Part shown: positions 5,001 through 6,088 of the stretch, one piece after another
Layout of the letters: each line of letters begins with the position of its first letter
Numbering within the stretch: position 1 is the first letter of the stretch
NCBI GenBank assembly: GCA_019241095.1
Contig: JAFAXJ010000302.1
Span: 1 to 6,088, forward strand
Direction of reading: 5' to 3'
DNA: 6,088 nt
Origin: Verrucomicrobiota bacterium
GTDB taxonomy: Bacteria > Verrucomicrobiota > Verrucomicrobiia > Chthoniobacterales > JAFAMB01
The notes under the pieces: generated by a model
Seen by the model: the letters and a program-made list of their open reading frames with translations, nothing else
Told to the model about the DNA's origin: nothing
Database searches by the model: none
Made by a program: the position numbers and the translations under genes

Positions 5001-6088
5001 GCGGAATTTGGAAATAGATTACTTCAATTCCCTCCTTGTAGGAATACGCCAGCTTGCGGGCGAGATAGGAACGCTCGAACTACAGGCAGGTACTTTGAAA
5101 GGGAAACTCACCAAGATATCGAATCCGGGATTGCCGGCAATGGCTAGTTTTGTATCCGGTCTCTATGAGCGGGCTAAAGCTACCTGTATTTCAGATCTAT
5201 ACAACGCTTTTCGCGCTAAGGCATTTTGGGCGCTTGAGCCCTACAGCGGATTTTATGATCTATTGGGGAGCTCTCCAGGCGCACTTACCCATGCCACACT
5301 ACAAGGATATAAGACTCAGCTATTGGCAGATCTCATGGCAGCCCTTGAGACTGCGCGCGCAACCCCCAACGTGTTTCCCAAGAAGGAAGACAGCATGGGC
5401 GAGGTTATCGTTCTCACCCCCAACAGCCACGAACAGTTTTTCAAAGATCTACTTGCTCAGTCGTGGGCGGAATTTGAACTGAATCCAGCAACGAAAGCCT
5501 CAACTGAGCCGCTTCCGACCTATAGCCCAACAACTGCGGCCTGGTGCGGCACAGAGCGCCCGATATACGCGCCCAACGCCCCGAATCCTTTCCACGGAAA
5601 GCCGAATGTCCGTCTTACCAAGGTTCGGACCTGGATGGTTGGCATGACGACGGGCAACACTGCCCACGAAGTAACAACGACCCACTTGGGACAGGAACAA
5701 TTTCGGACAAAGGCCGACGTACCCTATCCGGCCAGGACAGTCCCGGCAGGCGAGCCCGACTTGAACAAGCGGAACGCGGAGTATGTACAGCACAAAGCGA
5801 CCCCCATTTCCGTCAAGTATGATCCCACCGACCTTAGGTATGACCCTGCAAAGTCGGTCAAGGAAGCCTTCACACCCGGTAGTTTCACAAGCAAATGGCT
5901 TACCGCCAGCAAGGACGGGGACTTAGGATTTCCGAGTTCCGGATTGGCGGCGCTACCAAGCAAGGCCGAATATGCGCCGATCGGACCATTTGGTAAGTGG
6001 CGAGTGGATGTGTCCGGCAACGGTGGGCTTGATTTGAAAGGACTTACTGCCGTGATTATCGAAATGCACGGGTTTAGTGACGATCAGT
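2008..6088 (+). CDS. Giant modular protein: glycine-rich shaft, helical repeats, coiled coils, TcA-like C-terminal module (partial, at least 1360 aa)
   Basis: I translated this frame line by line and found no stop from the start to the right edge, so the 3' end is missing. Modules, counted from ATG 2008: beta-rich N-terminus with VTVSGRLEFPGRSVVIFARI (60-79), no signal peptide; glycine-rich section (about 112-340) including a strict GGX run (231-253), collagen-like GXY pieces and a CCEQC cluster (172-176); mixed domain (350-490); two copies of a helical repeat (505-567 and 594-652); a helical part with the motif LDFFG at 743-747 then TPKLSFD; a coiled coil (about 760-855), an Ala/Gly-rich hydrophobic segment (861-912), a second coiled coil (925-1050), then an aromatic helix (ISDLYNAFRAKAFWALEPY, about 1060-1078). 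The rest is beta-rich. It ends in GPFGKWRVDV (1326-1335) and LDLKGLTAVIIEMHG, a pattern I associate with the C-terminal TcB-binding beta domain of Tc-toxin A subunits. If so, the stop should lie soon after the window. The coiled coil, hydrophobic segment, coiled coil order is also that of alpha-helical pore-forming toxins. I recall similar uncharacterised large proteins in bacteria and fungi. Toxin or adhesin function is inferred. The reading frame is near certain. Confidence 0.9.
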   Translation, partial: MAKNIVDPLYNLQQTELNKVLTAVEVETARPLTLTQDSTKAAIPGYLFLAPTANVTIFGDEVTVSGRLEFPGRSVVIFARILRAEPDGTTPPAISVNGPEQTAKKDQTVQNFKGEQGEHGKIERAPGIWGKEGEQNTDGGTGWSGPDHPEKMNGQPGDPGEPGNAAGTVSICCEQCDFGGDDGKLTITADGGRGGEGQQGQDGAKGGKGGDGADFRDFSGGLGVWVPPTKGGDGGQGGEGGKGGQGGQGGPGGQIVFYSALADPEPKLTLSYAGGPGGTPGKPGDGGEGGPKGIGGLGKVIHPRYGETDTIPNADDGNDGNKGGDKGPGDPAPASVAGAKSVGHGSLESSSLIKIARVSHAQMLFERVRADYLVTEPADYSIQLMVAMSETELPKIGKNLIVVGLVGPGLRIRIFDAKGTVVLDRTEDKLLSKEAVAKFRERFKLRMDEVILTGQWSAQKQLADLSADARHNLFLDELSQLSNGKVGGTDSPRRIEDLNDDELAGALALFLFLRESGTLPQQGLKTLSVDDARGILFTDLVNRFGYDAGQVAQLGVMEDNQKLVLVAKLHEFTNGYVVGRTIPIIQLSLDDMIGALALALFLRETGIRTQQELKTYSVIDATNAIVIELNKRFGYDQAQLGALDNQKLVLLAFGPGGRFNIGESLSLVKNHLLMDDEEQKDFVRYAGLCTHYTDPWTSVGDRLVWVTKLLTAASQAGEDSQKELATLLYRPALMALNNHQDGLDFFGRSESYTPKLSFDTLETSLTASLDSLKTIEVAKNNYFKALRENKNDTNDLDAAITMTGSQISVLSTRKSALKKNLDETIDKIKVWDKQLKGKEQKDLPDKMRKFEEQIKSAFGLSWQTFFNCLGMLSFMNVNEPRSAINTLTKVGGYASAGAMAASQLGAMITEGVDKVLNDAGEPVNKNYVLTEVEVIKGDIRLYSEFKKRENGFLQADSSKRLVVEIDRFRSLCKQFYRSAPAAEELRKELDGFIEMITKRNLEIDYFNSLLVGIRQLAGEIGTLELQAGTLKGKLTKISNPGLPAMASFVSGLYERAKATCISDLYNAFRAKAFWALEPYSGFYDLLGSSPGALTHATLQGYKTQLLADLMAALETARATPNVFPKKEDSMGEVIVLTPNSHEQFFKDLLAQSWAEFELNPATKASTEPLPTYSPTTAAWCGTERPIYAPNAPNPFHGKPNVRLTKVRTWMVGMTTGNTAHEVTTTHLGQEQFRTKADVPYPARTVPAGEPDLNKRNAEYVQHKATPISVKYDPTDLRYDPAKSVKEAFTPGSFTSKWLTASKDGDLGFPSSGLAALPSKAEYAPIGPFGKWRVDVSGNGGLDLKGLTAVIIEMHGFSDDQ
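2341..3000 (+). repeat. Glycine-rich GGX / collagen-like coding repeat region
   Basis: This encodes about residues 112-331 of the large protein. Glycine recurs every third residue in several blocks: NGQPGDPGEPGNAAG (153-167), GGRGGEGQQGQDGAKGGKGG (191-210), the GGX run at 231-253, GGPGGTPGKPGDGGEGG (274-290) and DGNDGNKGGDKGPGD (316-330). Short beta-type segments break the blocks, and two of them start alike (KLTIT at 184 and KLTLS at 267), each leading within a few residues into a glycine block. The DNA is G-rich on the coding strand, with a G6 run at 2752-2757. Strict GGX runs suit a polyglycine-II bundle better than a collagen triple helix, which prefers Pro in the X or Y position. Confidence 0.85.
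3520..3708 (+). repeat. Tandem coding repeat, copy 1
   Basis: This encodes residues 505-567, beginning GALALFLFLRESG and ending DNQKLVLVA. It matches copy 2 at 3787-3963 with 38 of 59 aligned residues identical by hand alignment. It carries four extra codons near residues 548-560. It is predicted to be mostly helical, with a conserved LKT-S-V-DA turn and an RFGYD motif. Confidence 0.9.
3787..3963 (+). repeat. Tandem coding repeat, copy 2
   Basis: This encodes residues 594-652, beginning GALALALFLRETG and ending DNQKLVLLA, 267 bases (89 codons) after copy 1. The segment SVIDATNAIVIELNKRFGYD recalls a short repeat with a DD-x-RNTLIVEL core that I have seen in uncharacterised bacterial proteins. 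Copy 2 is closer to that pattern than copy 1. The resemblance is from memory and needs a profile search. Confidence 0.9.

Overview
The window looks bacterial: strong Shine-Dalgarno sequences, no introns, and tightly spaced co-directional genes. It holds two divergent gene blocks separated by about 314 bases (370-683). The minus-strand block has a high third-position GC (about 77% by hand count over 87 codons) and encodes housekeeping-like proteins of a kind I associate with proteobacteria. The taxonomic guess is weak and rests only on that composition and on general family resemblance.

Left edge, minus strand (1-369): a small protein with a likely dimeric alpha/beta-barrel fold (YciI / muconolactone-isomerase-like, 87 aa) is followed after about 28 bases by the start of a small membrane protein that runs off the left edge. 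Each has its own good ribosome binding site, and they look like one transcript.

Centre and right, plus strand (684 to the end): a two-gene operon. The first gene (684-1964, 426 aa) is a soluble, almost entirely helical protein that I do not recognise. Its coding sequence starts with an uninterrupted run of nine C directly after the ATG. The second gene starts at 2008 (or 1996) and stays open to the right edge: at least 1360 codons with no stop in the window. It is by far the largest gene here and takes up two thirds of the window. The modules in order are: a beta-rich N-terminal domain; a glycine-rich section (about residues 112-340) with GGX and collagen-like GXY stretches broken by beta-strand segments; a mixed domain; two closely related copies of a helical repeat (about 60 residues each, 89 apart); a helical section with a long coiled coil, a hydrophobic Ala/Gly-rich segment and a second coiled coil; and a beta-rich C-terminal part. 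The last 35 residues have the pattern of the C-terminal beta domain of Tc-toxin A subunits.

Working hypothesis (inference): the two plus-strand genes form a toxin or surface-adhesin system. The large protein would use a glycine-rich adhesive or shaft region and a helical, possibly pore-forming part, with the smaller helical protein as its partner or accessory. Third-position GC near 53% in the first gene, against about 77% in the minus-strand gene, fits horizontal acquisition. No tRNA, rRNA, CRISPR array, transposase or insertion-sequence end was seen.
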